From the NCBI GenBank assembly GCA_947646735.1, contig CANTFK010000182.1:1-64000 (forward strand): a stretch of 64,000 nucleotides of DNA, given 5' to 3'. A model generated the notes under the pieces. The model ran no database searches, was not told the DNA's origin, and was given only the letters and a program-made list of their open reading frames with translations. How positions within the stretch are numbered: the stretch's first letter is position 1; each line of letters begins with the position of its first letter. The position numbers were made by a program, and so were the translations under genes. This DNA comes from Peronospora farinosa (Eukaryota; Oomycota; Peronosporomycetes; Peronosporales; Peronosporaceae). Below, piece after piece: positions 9,343 to 21,100 of the stretch.

Positions 9343-12300
9343 GAAGGAATACAACCGAGCATTTGGGCGAGGTTGTACAAGCTAGACAACACGAACGTGC
9401 GTCGTAGTTTAAAGTAGGTGTACTCTGGACGACGAGCTACTAAAAGTGCTGGAAGCATCAAGTCGCGGACTGGAAATTGAAGTTTGGACTTGATACACAG
9501 CGTCAGTGATGTTGTTGGATACCAAGAACAGATCAATGAGGTATATCAGGTACAGAGTTTTTTATTTTGAATAGCTTTGTATCTGATTGCTTGAGTTTAC
9601 ATTATAAGCGTTTTCCAGCACAAACTTGTCTTGAAGTGAACTGTTCGAGAATGCTTGTCCAACTCATAAAAATGTCGATCTTCAGACAACCACGTCACAT
9701 TTTTCATTCCTGCCAGTTATTTTCGTGTAACATAACATTCGACACTTGTACTGTAGCAAATCATCGATTCAAAAGCGTCAAGATTAACGTTCTTTACGAG
9801 AAAAAAACGTCTTGTGACATTTACATTCATGCACTTTGTTTAACAGTAAAACAGGGTTTAAGTATTGAAATTATATTGAATGCTTCAACAAGGAAGTTTT
9901 TATGGTGGATGAGTGACTTTACCAGGAAGTTTTTATGGTGGATGAGTGACTCTAGCATCAATCAATTAAACTTCACGTAAAGCAGCAGCTTACCACCATT
10001 AAAACAATTGGTGACATGGGTGTGAAAGCTGGGAGTAACATTGTTTGGTAGCTCCCCTTTCATCTATTCCATTTCAATGTCTGACACCGAAAATCTTGCT
10101 CTTTCAAGCTAAAAAATAGAGTACCTAATAGCTGGCAACGCCTGTAGTCCTAGTAGCTGTATCACGCCGTCACCATCATTCGTTAGCTGTGCCAGTGCTC
10201 GTTATTGTTCTCGGTATACATGTAAAAAATGTCGAAACGCTGCCATGAAGATTTATAGCCAAATTTTCACTTCATTGAGCTGCCTGAATTCATCCACCGC
10301 CGCCTGTCGTAGATTAATATCATGGTGTTCTCTTACCTGAGCCACTTGCTCATAAGTAATCATGGTTGTGCTCTCAGCTCGTTATTAATTAGGCAGTATC
10401 GGCTCGCGATGGCATTGTATACTGCAGGTCTCCTGCCACTCCTCAAAATTCCCTCAAGCAAAATTGTTGTTGTTTCAGCGTATCCGAGCAATCTACATGG
10501 AATTTTGGCTCGTGGCAAACAAGTTCACGGCGTGAACGCATCAACTTGCTGTTAGTCTTCGTGGTGTTGTTCGCGACGGATGTTTCAAATGAAAACCAAA
10601 AGCTCGCTGCTTTCCAGTTAAATTAGACGATGGGCGGCCAACAACAATGACGGAACGAGCAATGGATGGGATATGTTCCGTTGCAAATGAGGATCCATAA
10701 ATTTGATACTTTGAAAGAGCCGTCGAGCTAGTATCGTTGTGCTAACACAATTCCTTTTCACTTGACCTTTTTTGAGCTAGTTGCTGCACGTTTCACCTCA
10801 TTTGGTGCATCCCTTGTTAATTTCTTAAGACTCCTGGCATTCCAGTTTCGTCGACTTTCATAACGTTGCTAGCGGCAATACGCAAAGCCCACAGATTACT
10901 CATTCTCATTGACACTGATCCCATACTTGTTTTTCACAGCAAGACAAACTACGCGGAGGCGAGCAGTAGGAGAAAAAGCGCACAGGTCGATGCATCACAG
11001 CTGCTAGTCTTTGTCGGCAGTTGACAGTCAAAAATGGGTTCATTAGATTTTCTTTTGCTTTCGGGTTTCACTTGCGTAATTTGATGGCTGGATAGCTCGC
11101 AATTTGGATCTCAGGAGAATACCTCAGTATCCGAGCTCACAATTTTTCCGGCCTTTCCTTTGTTTAGTACCATAGTCATCGTCTCGTGATACCCTTCTTT
11201 CATGACTAACATAATTAACCACAGACTGGTGATACATATTGTAAAAAAGTTGTCTCCTTGCTGGGTCGTCTCATTACCACTTCCATCCTTTGTCGGCTTG
11301 TTCCCCTCCTCGTGCACTTCATCTTCGTTGCAAAGCAAAGTAAAAAACCTACATGTACAGTCCACTGGTAGGCTTGCTAGCTTCTTCACGTGGGCAATTT
11401 CCGATGGTCTAAGCTCCATTTGTTGGTTCACCACATTGATAAAGCTCGAAGCTCATCGTTTTCTTGGTATTTCTTGCGCTCGTCAGCATCAAGTAACTGG
11501 CTAAAGGTTTCTCCATATAGCGTTAGATGTGTAATGATGCCTTCCAATAACGCAGCATGCAAACCCACCACATCTTTACCAAGTAAGCCATTGTTGAAAC
11601 AACTGAGCCCCGAGAATTAAACGCACAAATCCTCGGTTGCTCAACGCGTCAGTCGGCATTGCATCTTTCATGTTCAAAAAGTGCTGACAATAGCATTCTC
11701 GAATTGCCAAGTAACCCACAAAAAACACCCATCGAATAATGCCAGACGATAGCCACGAGGTTGAAGATGATACCTCGAGGCCCACGAAAAATCATAGTAG
11801 TCCGAGGAGACTGTCTACTATGATCGAGATATTCAAGATGCTGTACGAAGAACACCCGCTTCAACTTACGAAGAACTCTTCGCGTAAGAAATGTCGTGAC
11901 CGAGATTTATTTCATGCGCTTTGAATGGCGAAAGTCGTTCAAGGTGGTCTTGGACGTGTTGAGGCGTTGGCACCATAAAATGAAAAAACCATAAGAGCCT
12001 TCCTTGGTATTAGGTCGATAAAATGGTACACTGTAGCTGATTTTCGCTGTAGCGCTACTCCACGATTCAATGCTTGTCATGGCATTAAGATGCTACAAGG
12101 TCCTTATGCCGTTCTTAAAGTGTTACAACAAACGCGAGACGATCATTATGCCAAACTTTGCCTTGTCCATCCAAAACGACCACGAATCTTGTTCACCCAG
12201 GTAGACGCCCTGGTCGTGGACTAGCCAACAACTGTCAACTGCTGCAAACGGTTGATGCAAACGGTGGCAAGAAAGCTCACACAGTGCTGTTTGAGCTCTT

Positions 12301-12559
12301 GCCATTAATGACCAAACACGAAGCATTAGGTACGTAGACGCAGAACTTGCCAAGCTTTGGTAGCTCAGGCATCCTGAAGCTTGGGGAGACGTTGTTTGGT
12401 ATCTGCATCGAACATGAGCTAACCTGACCACATCAAAGCACACGAATGATAGCAACTTACGGATGCTATAATGTCGGTACGCATTCCTAACGGGGTCATA
12501 TATACGGCTACGACCAAGCTCGTCAGGTCCCGTTGTCCTAGTTGACGTGGCGTAGCAAC
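9343..12559. other. Gene-poor stretch with decayed coding traces
   Basis: About 3.2 kb without an intact gene. On the minus strand from about 11620 to 11110, two overlapping frames give protein-like segments (GKDVVGLHAALLEGI, then LLDADERKKYQENDELRAL, then MELRPSEIAHVKKLASL) broken by a stop, as in a decayed gene. I do not recognise the family. ORFs at 12123-12629 on the minus strand lie just beyond the PX-RING stop and look like chance. Confidence 0.4.
9891..9951 (+). repeat. Tandem duplication, 28 bp copies, 33 bp period
   Basis: AGGAAGTTTTTATGGTGGAT plus GAGTGACT occurs at 9891-9918 and again, identically, at 9924-9951. It lies at the end of a short ORF with no recognised product. It is a recent local duplication. 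Confidence 0.9.
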
Positions 12560-13849
12560 TCAGTGATTGGTCTGTGTGCGCCCACAAGTCGGACATTTCA
12601 ACGCCTCGTTTAGTTTTGGCACAATGCATTCGTCATGAAACTGATGGCTGCAACTCAGTGTTGTCAAGTAATACCTGGCAGCACAACGTCGACTCGCGCT
12701 TTTTCTTCGTCGGGTGCCACTGACACTGTTGGCACTGCCACTACCTCCACTGCCATTCGTCGCGAGAGTTCCCAACCATGGCGGACCGCTGTTTTTGTTG
12801 CTGCTATTGTTGCGGGTACGAGAAAATGGTACACCCACCTCCGTACTCGATGCCGACCTATTGCTGTTATTCATCTTATCTTCTTCCAGCAGCAAGGTCG
12901 TATCCGATGACAATGTCGGTGACGAGTTGCCGTATGCAACGCCACACAGTGGCGAGCCGCAAATTCCGCAATTCCCGATATTCAAATCATTGACAATGTT
13001 GCTGTCCGTGATGGATTCTCTGCACGAATTGGTCAATGATGAGTGCCTGTTGTACTGCTGTTGCTCCAACTCTGGCTCAAGTAAATGCAGATTCAAAGGT
13101 GTAGCAGGTTCTTTCCACTTGGCATTCAATCCTCTACTACATTGCATCATATCCATCTCACGCACCGTTGACTTGTATGGGTTTTCAAATCCAAATTGTT
13201 GCAAGGTATTTCCATAAATGAATTCCACAAGTTCATCTGCAAATACCGTCATGACGATCGAGCACGACAGATTCTTCTTCTCTGTCAAAAAGCCATACAA
13301 TGCAGCAAAAAATCGCTCAAGTGTTTGCTTTCGTTCTTCCACGACACTTGCACTGGACACGGTAAACAGTCGTCTCTTGGGGAAATAACTCTTTAAAAAC
13401 CCATACAGCCATGGACAATCCGCATCACAAAAGTGACCATGTTGCAGTTTCTTTAGTAAACGGTGTTGCAGTTTACGGTATTCATCAAAGGAACGGGCAT
13501 GACGCCATGTGACATGTAATTCCGTATGACGAACAGTCATCACGTACCGTACATCCGTGTGTCTTTTTGTCACCGAGAGTTGTAAAGTCACTTGCGTGAA
13601 GTATTGAACAGCAGCAAGAGGGACATATGGAACGTCCTCCAAGTCGGTCATTGTCACGTCGAACCCGTTACTTGGTCGATTGGAAAAACTCAAAACTCGA
13701 CTGGAATTACTAAGTGAAGTTAAAAAGGTTCGTTCCGTATCAAGATGATGATTGTCTGGTTGTGATCGTTTACGTGTCTTTGTACTACTTGTAGGTCGAC
13801 GACGGTGACGATGAGCCAAGGCCATGGATAATTTCGGTGAATACATCAT
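12560..13849 (-). CDS. PX domain protein with C-terminal RING-like zinc finger
   Basis: A 429-residue intronless ORF. Residues about 86-210 look like a PX phosphoinositide-binding domain: a YVMTVRHTELHVTWRHARSF strand pair, DEYRKLQHRLLKKL, a basic FPKRRLF loop after a proline-rich turn, and ERKQTLERFFAALYGFL helices. The C-terminus (398-429) has the second half of a RING-H2 finger, LSCSHQFHDECIVPKLNEAL then CPTCGR. The first Cys pair seems to be CGIC at 294-297, about 100 residues upstream across a Ser/Asn/Gly-rich spacer, which would be an unusually split RING. A membrane-directed E3 ubiquitin ligase is a reasonable inference. The nearest gene upstream is the importin, 530 bp away on the same strand. 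The gene name is unknown. Confidence 0.75.
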   Translation of the reverse strand: MMYSPKLSMALAHRHRRRPTSSTKTRKRSQPDNHHLDTERTFLTSLSNSSRVLSFSNRPSNGFDVTMTDLEDVPYVPLAAVQYFTQVTLQLSVTKRHTDVRYVMTVRHTELHVTWRHARSFDEYRKLQHRLLKKLQHGHFCDADCPWLYGFLKSYFPKRRLFTVSSASVVEERKQTLERFFAALYGFLTEKKNLSCSIVMTVFADELVEFIYGNTLQQFGFENPYKSTVREMDMMQCSRGLNAKWKEPATPLNLHLLEPELEQQQYNRHSSLTNSCRESITDSNIVNDLNIGNCGICGSPLCGVAYGNSSPTLSSDTTLLLEEDKMNNSNRSASSTEVGVPFSRTRNNSSNKNSGPPWLGTLATNGSGGSGSANSVSGTRRRKSASRRCAARYYLTTLSCSHQFHDECIVPKLNEALKCPTCGRTQTNH

Positions 13850-14381
13850 AATTGGATGGACAGAAGCTGCACGACGGACACGATCGAATGAATGGGTACA
13901 CTTTTGAGAATAAGTCGGTTTTTCGAATGACTGGGATGACGCTATCAGTATTTTTTCTTCTTTACTGGGGGTTTTTGTCGTCGGGTGGACGAGAGTAGGG
14001 TTTTGTAGACATGTGGTTATATTTTTTATAACAGGTAGATGAAATGCTACCGGATAGTAGTAATATAAATACCAGTGTCGCCCTCGTAGGAGATAGATAG
14101 ATAACTAGAGGTTATTAAAATAAAGCGTACATTATTTTCAAGGTTTATTGATTGACCAAATGGAAGGACGTTGATTGATTACGCCATTTATTCGATAATC
14201 GAGGAAAAGCACACATTAAAGAGGACCGTATTGCTAATCTTTTTTGCCAGTATACATGTATAGTGCCTAGTCATAAAGTACCTGATTTTGTATAGTTCCA
14301 GTAAAACGCAGCAATTTAAGGGTAAAACACCTAATGAATACGACTAACGTGGTCAAAAAGAACCCATAAAAAGTTACGACA

Positions 14382-17300
14382 TTACGCTAAAAGTGCATAC
14401 AATGTTGTTTGTTGCGAGGCTGAAAGAGAAGACCATATCTGAGTCATAATCAGCTGAGGGACCATAGTCCGAAGAGTAGCAAAAGTTGATGCAAGTTCTT
14501 GACGAAGACGAGAAACTTCCTTTTCACCGACACTTTTGCTCATTTTCCGCAAAAATTTCTCATCACCGACATGAGCCAACACGGTCACAATTTTGCCAAC
14601 ATGTCGATAGTCCGGTGCACCCACTACAAGCGGATGCTCATCAGTCACATATCGACATAATCGACGTGAAACTGCAAGTGATTCTTCTAAATCGCCACGA
14701 AGTGGAAGCAATTCCAACCACTGTGGAAATAACACGGTAGCGTCAATCGCATCAGCTTGAAATTCACAGAATTTACCCAGTGCAGCCACAACGTTATCCG
14801 TTGCATTGCGCTGATCAGGACTATGAGCTCGTGGATGGATGACAATCTTCGAAAGCAGCTCGAGACATTCATTTGCATGTGGTGCAAAAGCTTTTCCACC
14901 TTGTGAAGCGCACACTCCGATACCAAATGCTGCAGCTTGCACAAGACCAGGCTCATTCACTTCACGTAAAGCACTTATTAAAACGGGCAAAAAGACATCC
15001 AAATGACGCATTGCAATCCCACTACAATGCTCAAGCACATCATCCACGACAAATAAAGCAAGACGACGGTCATCTAAAAGACATCCAGGAGCTGCAAGGG
15101 CTGCCACTTTGTCCCACAAAAGCGCCATAAAAACCGGGAAAAATCCATCTCCGTGAATCTTGGCAAGAGTACCGATGCACTCTGCCAAGACAAATTGAAC
15201 CTCTTGCTCAGTCACTTGGCTCTCACTAGATTGCAAAGCTTCATCATCGTCATCTTCTTCCGTCTCACCACTTTCCATGTCGTCACTGCTGTCTCGACCT
15301 CTTTGTAACGCACGACGCTGGAAGCTGTCGCCCAAAACCACGAGGAAACCGTGCACTAGTTCCCGCAACTGGGCTTCGTTCAGCTCTAGCGTCACGTGCA
15401 GCTCACGTGCATTTCGTAAACAGCTCGTCATACTTTGCATAATGCTTACGACCAGATCGACGTCGGGCTCAGAGGTCAACGCATTAACCAGACGACCGAG
15501 AGCAAAATCCACCATCTGCTTAATAGCAGTTCCATTGTGATCCTTTGATCCAGGCGCCGCGGTCGAAATGGCGACACATTTGACGAGAGCCGGCATGGCA
15601 CGAATAGCTGAGGCACGGATGTCAGCGTGCACGCACTCAGTCAACAATGGGGCAAGAACCTGGGTCACCTGCTCCGCATATGGGAAAAATGCATCTTCCA
15701 GATCTGTTACCATACCAGCCAAGAGTTGACAAGCCGTAGCCTTTTCTTCAAGAATGGACGTTCGGATGCTCAGGCATTTGTCATTGACTTGGGCAAGCTG
15801 AATGTCCTCGCTGTCCGTGGAGCCTCCACTCTCATCATCGTCATCGTCACTAGACAATGTAGAAGGGTCCACTTCAAACTCAGCTTGCTGCGTTGCAGCC
15901 TCCAAGAGAGTAGGCATTACGAGCGGCAAATATGGCGCAAAATCATGGCCAAGGCATGTACAGCAACGAGCCCAGGCCTGCAGCAGGTACGTGCGAATTA
16001 ATTCGTTGCCAACGATAGACGGCGTTCCTTGCATTTCTGCCATCACCTTGAGAATAGAAGGAGCGTCGCGTGAGAACACCTCTCTGCCAACAGCCTGGCC
16101 AATAAGGCTCAGACACTCGAGCGTGATACCACCAAGTGTAAATGAGCTCGGTGCATTCGACTGCGGCTTCATCACTGCTGGTGGCGTAGTTGCAGCCTGT
16201 ACGCTTTCTTGGAGACAATTCATAAGAATTTGCTGGAGAGGGGGCATGACAGCAGCATAATAATTGGTGAAAGATGCACCTGCCACCGTTGCCACAGACG
16301 AGATAGCAGTAATGGCTTGTTCTTGAACAACACGCGTCGCGGTAAAAGCTTGTGTGGGTACTTGATTTGCGCCCGGTGCCATCGCTTGACTGTGCTGCAG
16401 CAAAGCGAAGAGCTGGTGTAGCATCTTATCCAGGTATGGCGTGAGAAGATCAGGTGGACACATATCAATGAACTGGCGCAAAGCTGTGGCTGCATGGGCC
16501 TGGAGACGCGGCTTATTAAAATCTTTGAGGTAGTGTGCCAACACAGTGAGCGCCTGGGAGTGATAAGCCTCTTGGAATTGCGGAGCTTGGTCGACAGATA
16601 GTTGACCGATGACATCAACGGCCGTACAACAAACACGAGGGTGTGGGTCATTAGTCTGAGCGAGTAAGTGGCGTACGATAGCGTCCAAGTTGTCGTTGTC
16701 GAGAGCGTCGAGGATCTGGCAGAGACCAACCAAGGCCGCATGACGGCTCACCCAATTGTCGGAACGAGCAGCATACTCTTGAATAAGTGCAAAGCACGTA
16801 GGAAGTGAGCGTTTAGCACCCAATGCAGCAACTAATCGTTCCAATGCCTCAGAGCCCACGTCAAAGTTAGAAATTTCTTGGTCAATGCCTTGGCGGCCAG
16901 CAGACTGTTCATCCTCGCAATTTGCAACATCCCACGTATCAATATCGTGCAGTTCTAACATCATCTTAAATGCCACAGGATAGACGGTCTGGACAAACAT
17001 ATTCTTAGCCAGTCGTCTACATCTTGCAGGAGCCTGTTCTGCCAGCGAAACCAAAAATTCCATGGCCAATTGTCTACATCCATCAGGCATCTCATTCTCA
17101 TCGTTCTCATCTCTTGGCGCATCTGCTATCTGTACCATCGTCTCCACAAACTCCCGCAAGTTCGATTTAAAAAAGGCAGCATGTGGTTCAGCCACTTCAA
17201 TCAGTACTTCCAGTACTTCCATCACTTGTTCAAATTGCTTTGTTACCAGCAGCGAATGCAATGTTGCCAAGACAAGAGGCACTGCACTGACCAATAGCTC

Positions 17301-17969
17301 GGGTCGAGGTATTTGGTCTAATGTGTCGAGATTTAGCAGCAACATACCCAATGCACGCACAGCATTAACAGCTACACGTCCTTCTCTATCAGCCAATCCT
17401 TTAGCCATTGTTTGTAGCACTGTAACATCCAGTACAGTGTTACTAGTCGTCGTCGTGTCCGCTTCCTGTGTCATCTGATTAGCCAGAAAAATAGCCACCA
17501 TTTCTAAAACTCGTAACGAAGCTTCTCGTAACGTAATCATTGGTGCATTGTTCCATTGTAACAACTTGGGTAATAGATCATCCCATTGTCCATCTTCCAA
17601 AATACTGCTTGCTAATTCCCCCACCGTATCACACACTTTTCGACGAATGCCACGATTTTCTTCACCTGCTTCAAGTACCGCAAGAAGCTCTTGTTTCACA
17701 ATCACACGAGCTTGATCCGTAGCTCGTGGCCAGAGCGATACAGCGTCACGTAAAAGCACACGACGCAATAAAACAGCAGCCAAGGCGCGAATATCATCTG
17801 GACGATCGGAATGCACGATAGAGACAAGACCTAATAGCAATTCATCACTACAGATATTCTGCTTTAGATACTCAAATTGACCTTCGGCTTGTTTACGAAT
17901 GCCATTGTCAACAGCCAAGAGATTCCAGAGCAAGAGATCCCATGATGAACTCGAGAGGGTCTTGTCCAT
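14382..17969 (-). CDS. IPO5: Importin-beta family karyopherin, importin-5/Kap121-like
   Basis: A 1195-residue intronless protein made of HEAT repeats from end to end. The N-terminus (LLWNLLAVDNGIRKQAEGQFEYLK) matches the importin-beta N-terminal region, and segments such as HPRVCCTAVDVIGQLS and NKPRLQAHAATALRQFIDMC are typical of the IPO5/Kap121 group. Two acidic loops (a run of five Asp near mid-length, and EEDDDDEA later) are in keeping with karyopherins, which use acidic loops in RanGTP-regulated cargo release. It would carry ribosomal proteins and other cargo through nuclear pores. It is somewhat longer than human IPO5 (about 1100 residues). The start MDKTLSSSSWD is the first Met and aligns with the family N-terminus. 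The IPO4/Kap123 group is the alternative. Confidence 0.85.
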   Translation of the reverse strand: MDKTLSSSSWDLLLWNLLAVDNGIRKQAEGQFEYLKQNICSDELLLGLVSIVHSDRPDDIRALAAVLLRRVLLRDAVSLWPRATDQARVIVKQELLAVLEAGEENRGIRRKVCDTVGELASSILEDGQWDDLLPKLLQWNNAPMITLREASLRVLEMVAIFLANQMTQEADTTTTSNTVLDVTVLQTMAKGLADREGRVAVNAVRALGMLLLNLDTLDQIPRPELLVSAVPLVLATLHSLLVTKQFEQVMEVLEVLIEVAEPHAAFFKSNLREFVETMVQIADAPRDENDENEMPDGCRQLAMEFLVSLAEQAPARCRRLAKNMFVQTVYPVAFKMMLELHDIDTWDVANCEDEQSAGRQGIDQEISNFDVGSEALERLVAALGAKRSLPTCFALIQEYAARSDNWVSRHAALVGLCQILDALDNDNLDAIVRHLLAQTNDPHPRVCCTAVDVIGQLSVDQAPQFQEAYHSQALTVLAHYLKDFNKPRLQAHAATALRQFIDMCPPDLLTPYLDKMLHQLFALLQHSQAMAPGANQVPTQAFTATRVVQEQAITAISSVATVAGASFTNYYAAVMPPLQQILMNCLQESVQAATTPPAVMKPQSNAPSSFTLGGITLECLSLIGQAVGREVFSRDAPSILKVMAEMQGTPSIVGNELIRTYLLQAWARCCTCLGHDFAPYLPLVMPTLLEAATQQAEFEVDPSTLSSDDDDDESGGSTDSEDIQLAQVNDKCLSIRTSILEEKATACQLLAGMVTDLEDAFFPYAEQVTQVLAPLLTECVHADIRASAIRAMPALVKCVAISTAAPGSKDHNGTAIKQMVDFALGRLVNALTSEPDVDLVVSIMQSMTSCLRNARELHVTLELNEAQLRELVHGFLVVLGDSFQRRALQRGRDSSDDMESGETEEDDDDEALQSSESQVTEQEVQFVLAECIGTLAKIHGDGFFPVFMALLWDKVAALAAPGCLLDDRRLALFVVDDVLEHCSGIAMRHLDVFLPVLISALREVNEPGLVQAAAFGIGVCASQGGKAFAPHANECLELLSKIVIHPRAHSPDQRNATDNVVAALGKFCEFQADAIDATVLFPQWLELLPLRGDLEESLAVSRRLCRYVTDEHPLVVGAPDYRHVGKIVTVLAHVGDEKFLRKMSKSVGEKEVSRLRQELASTFATLRTMVPQLIMTQIWSSLSASQQTTLYALLA

Positions 17970-18151
17970 ATGGAATGTTATCCTAATGGTTGGCTGGAAG
18001 AAATAAAGGATTCCGATTGGATAATAATACTACAAATACTGTATGTTTTGATATTTTCCCTTTTTAAAGTAATATTTTAACGACCCATATGGCAAATATA
18101 GGCGATAAATAAAAAAAAATATTGTCAAGATGGGAATAAAAAAATGTTTTT

Positions 18152-21100
18152 TTATTGAGATTTTTTTTGGATCGGATTGTACGTGTAAGACTCGGATGCG
18201 AGATCGTCAACAAATGCACGGCCCAAGAGGAATAAAAGCGGGATAAAAACGATTTGGGCATTCACGATACCAAACATTGAAATGGAATTGCCAATTTCTT
18301 TCCAACTGCCTTCATTCTTGACGAGAAAGAGAAAATGGAGTGCAAGCACGTCCGACATGGCGACAACGAGAAGAAAATAACGGACAGCAGGAAGCGGTCG
18401 TGGCGGTTTTACTTGAGCTGACACGGGCATCGATGGAAGAAGTAAAATCAAGTGAAAAGTGCACGCTACCAGCATAAATGGAATGAGAATCTTGCCCACC
18501 AATAATGCACCCATCGTGAAGGGAGCGAAAACCGTGACAAAGCGGTACGTTGACGAGATCTCAAAACTGCTCATACTAGCCACGTTCCCCGTACCAAAGA
18601 ATGCAATTTTGACCAGCAATAAAAACACAAATGCACGCTGGACCTCGCGCCACATTGAAGAGGAAGATTCCAGTAAAGCTTGGCTTTCTAACAAGAACCA
18701 ACTCACAAGAACACTGCCCAGTACCACGTAAAACAGCACCTCGTACGCAATACTCAGCAGAATGAATGAAGGCGCGAAAGCCAGCATCACCTCAATGAGT
18801 CGTCGTACACATCGGGCAACGTGAGCTTCTAGATGTGAATGCTGGTCATGACGGCTGGAGCCAGTTTCCAGGGTTCGACTCAAGCCGTTTGTGCTCCGTT
18901 GGATTCGGATGAGCAGCAGCACGATGGGAACACCAGACAGGAGCCAATTAGCCAGCGTGAGTAAAAATGGCGGCTTACTTCGGTCACCGTCAAGATACTG
19001 CATGGTACCGTACAGAGTCATTAGTGAGAGCATCAAAGGCGAAGCGTTCAGAGCAAATGCGTTCATCCAAGTCTTGCATTCGTCAGGATGTATCATGGTC
19101 AGCAACATGCCGGTAAACAGCAATGTCAAAAGACCACCGACATGTACTAACATAGTGTGCTCGCCATACTCGCTCGGAAGATACGGAAACACGGAGATGA
19201 GAAGACAGCTGATCGTCCAGCAGCGGCTCGGCGATGGGAAGGCACTAGTCCACTCCGCATGAACATTGTCTTGGTCATCATCTTTACTTGACGTAAGCCC
19301 AATATAAGGCCACATTGCAAGGAGTGAAAAAAGAATACCAAAAATCTCACGGCGTTCATACCCAAACACAACTAGTTCCAGACACAGCAAAATCAGCGCC
19401 ATCTCTCCCCATCTTTTCCAACTCGATTTGGATGTGTTGTCCCTTGCACCGAAGTTCCACGCTTGGGTGATTAGATCAGCATGGTTCCAAGTAAAAACTC
19501 CAAATACTAGCGGAAACAATACGTACAGATAGTACGTGGCTGGGGAGCCCTCGAGGACCAGATATACAAAAGCTGCGAGTAATATAACAACCAGTTTGAT
19601 GTCCAGCTGCTTGCCACTCACACCGAGAAACCACTTCAAGCTAAAGTCACGCGGGTGGAGATAGGCTACCCCCACCACAATCATCCATCCAATATAACCT
19701 AGAACGACAACGCCGAGCAAGAAGAACCAATCGTATCGCTGAAAATACTCTAAAGTAGCTAAACAGATCTCAATCAGCTCTTGACTCAGTACCTCCACCC
19801 GTTCATGAGCGCTTGAGTCGTCTTCGTTTTGCGTACTGGCGCCATAAGCGTCTGCAAGCTGCTGCAATAGCTTTGGAACATGGTCACGAAACGGGACATA
19901 CGGCACAAAGCGTAATAATGTGCGTGACTGTTTCTCCTGTGCCTTTCGCAGGGCATGCAAATAAAGTTGCTGCGCGTTCGATCTGACAGCATTTGCTCGA
20001 TATGCTCCCTTTGCCAAGTACGAGAACGGCAACACTCCCACCGAATTGCGCGGGTATGGCTGCCCTAGTAATGCACTAATAAGCGGTGCAACATCAGCTT
20101 GCATCACGTCCTTTCTCACCAAAGTATCAAGACCTCTCCATTCTTTCACGGCTGCTTGTTCCTGCTCTTCCTGTGCTTGTAATTGTGCTCGAACTTGTGT
20201 TCGAGACTGCGTGGGCAAATCAATGTCAAAATTTCCACTTCCGTTCACCTCAATAGGTCCTTGTACACCAGCTCCCCAAACCACAAGAGGTGTCCGTGTA
20301 TTTGCTGGATCACCATCTCCATGAGCTCCTTTCAATCCCATGCCATGATCTGCTGTAAAAATATATGCCGTTCGTTCATCATACTCATAAAATTCTTCCA
20401 CAAGTCGATATGTTTTCTCAACCAGTTCATCCACGAGTGCAATATTATTCAAATAATCATTTGAATTAGGTCGATGGGCATGTCCATTTGAATCAATTCC
20501 TAAATAATGACAAAAAATGACAATTTGCGTCTCCTGTAATTGATGATACAATGTCGAGCCCAATTTTGCGTTTGCCATCAATTGTTGCAACTGACGAAAA
20601 ACCCAAATATCTAATTCCGAAGCATCTGTTTTTGCAAAATCTTCTTCAGCATGGGAATAATGCTCTTCAACTGCATGTGCCACGTGCCGAGTAAACATCG
20701 GCACAATATCTGGACTCCCAAATAAAAAACTACGATGACTTTGATTAAAAATCGAGTCAAAATCCACGGGATTATCCGCCCACCCTTTTGTCACTGCACT
20801 TACATCTTCATACATTCCTGCAAAAAGTGCGACATGACCAGGACGACTTTCTGTAGGGACTCGGGTATGACTGACACCCCAACTACCTGTAGTCTTTATT
20901 ATTGTACGTAAAAATGACACACGACGTGCAGTCGTGTCGTCGGACGAAGCATTTGTTTCAAAAAACTTGTCTGCTCGACAACCGTCAGCGACAAAAATGA
21001 CAATACGTTTGGCAGGAGGAGACGTTGTATACGTTACACTTTCAATATGAGGCACTACAGGCGATGTAAAGTAGATATCAAAGATACTAACTACGTACAC

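Noticed and set aside
12123..12629. 168-codon minus-strand ORF overlapping the 3' end of the PX-RING gene
   Set aside because: It overlaps the RING codons in another frame and has no recognisable features.
15627..16741. Long ORFs on both strands inside the importin gene
   Set aside because: They are alternate-frame and antisense shadows of a clear HEAT-repeat protein.
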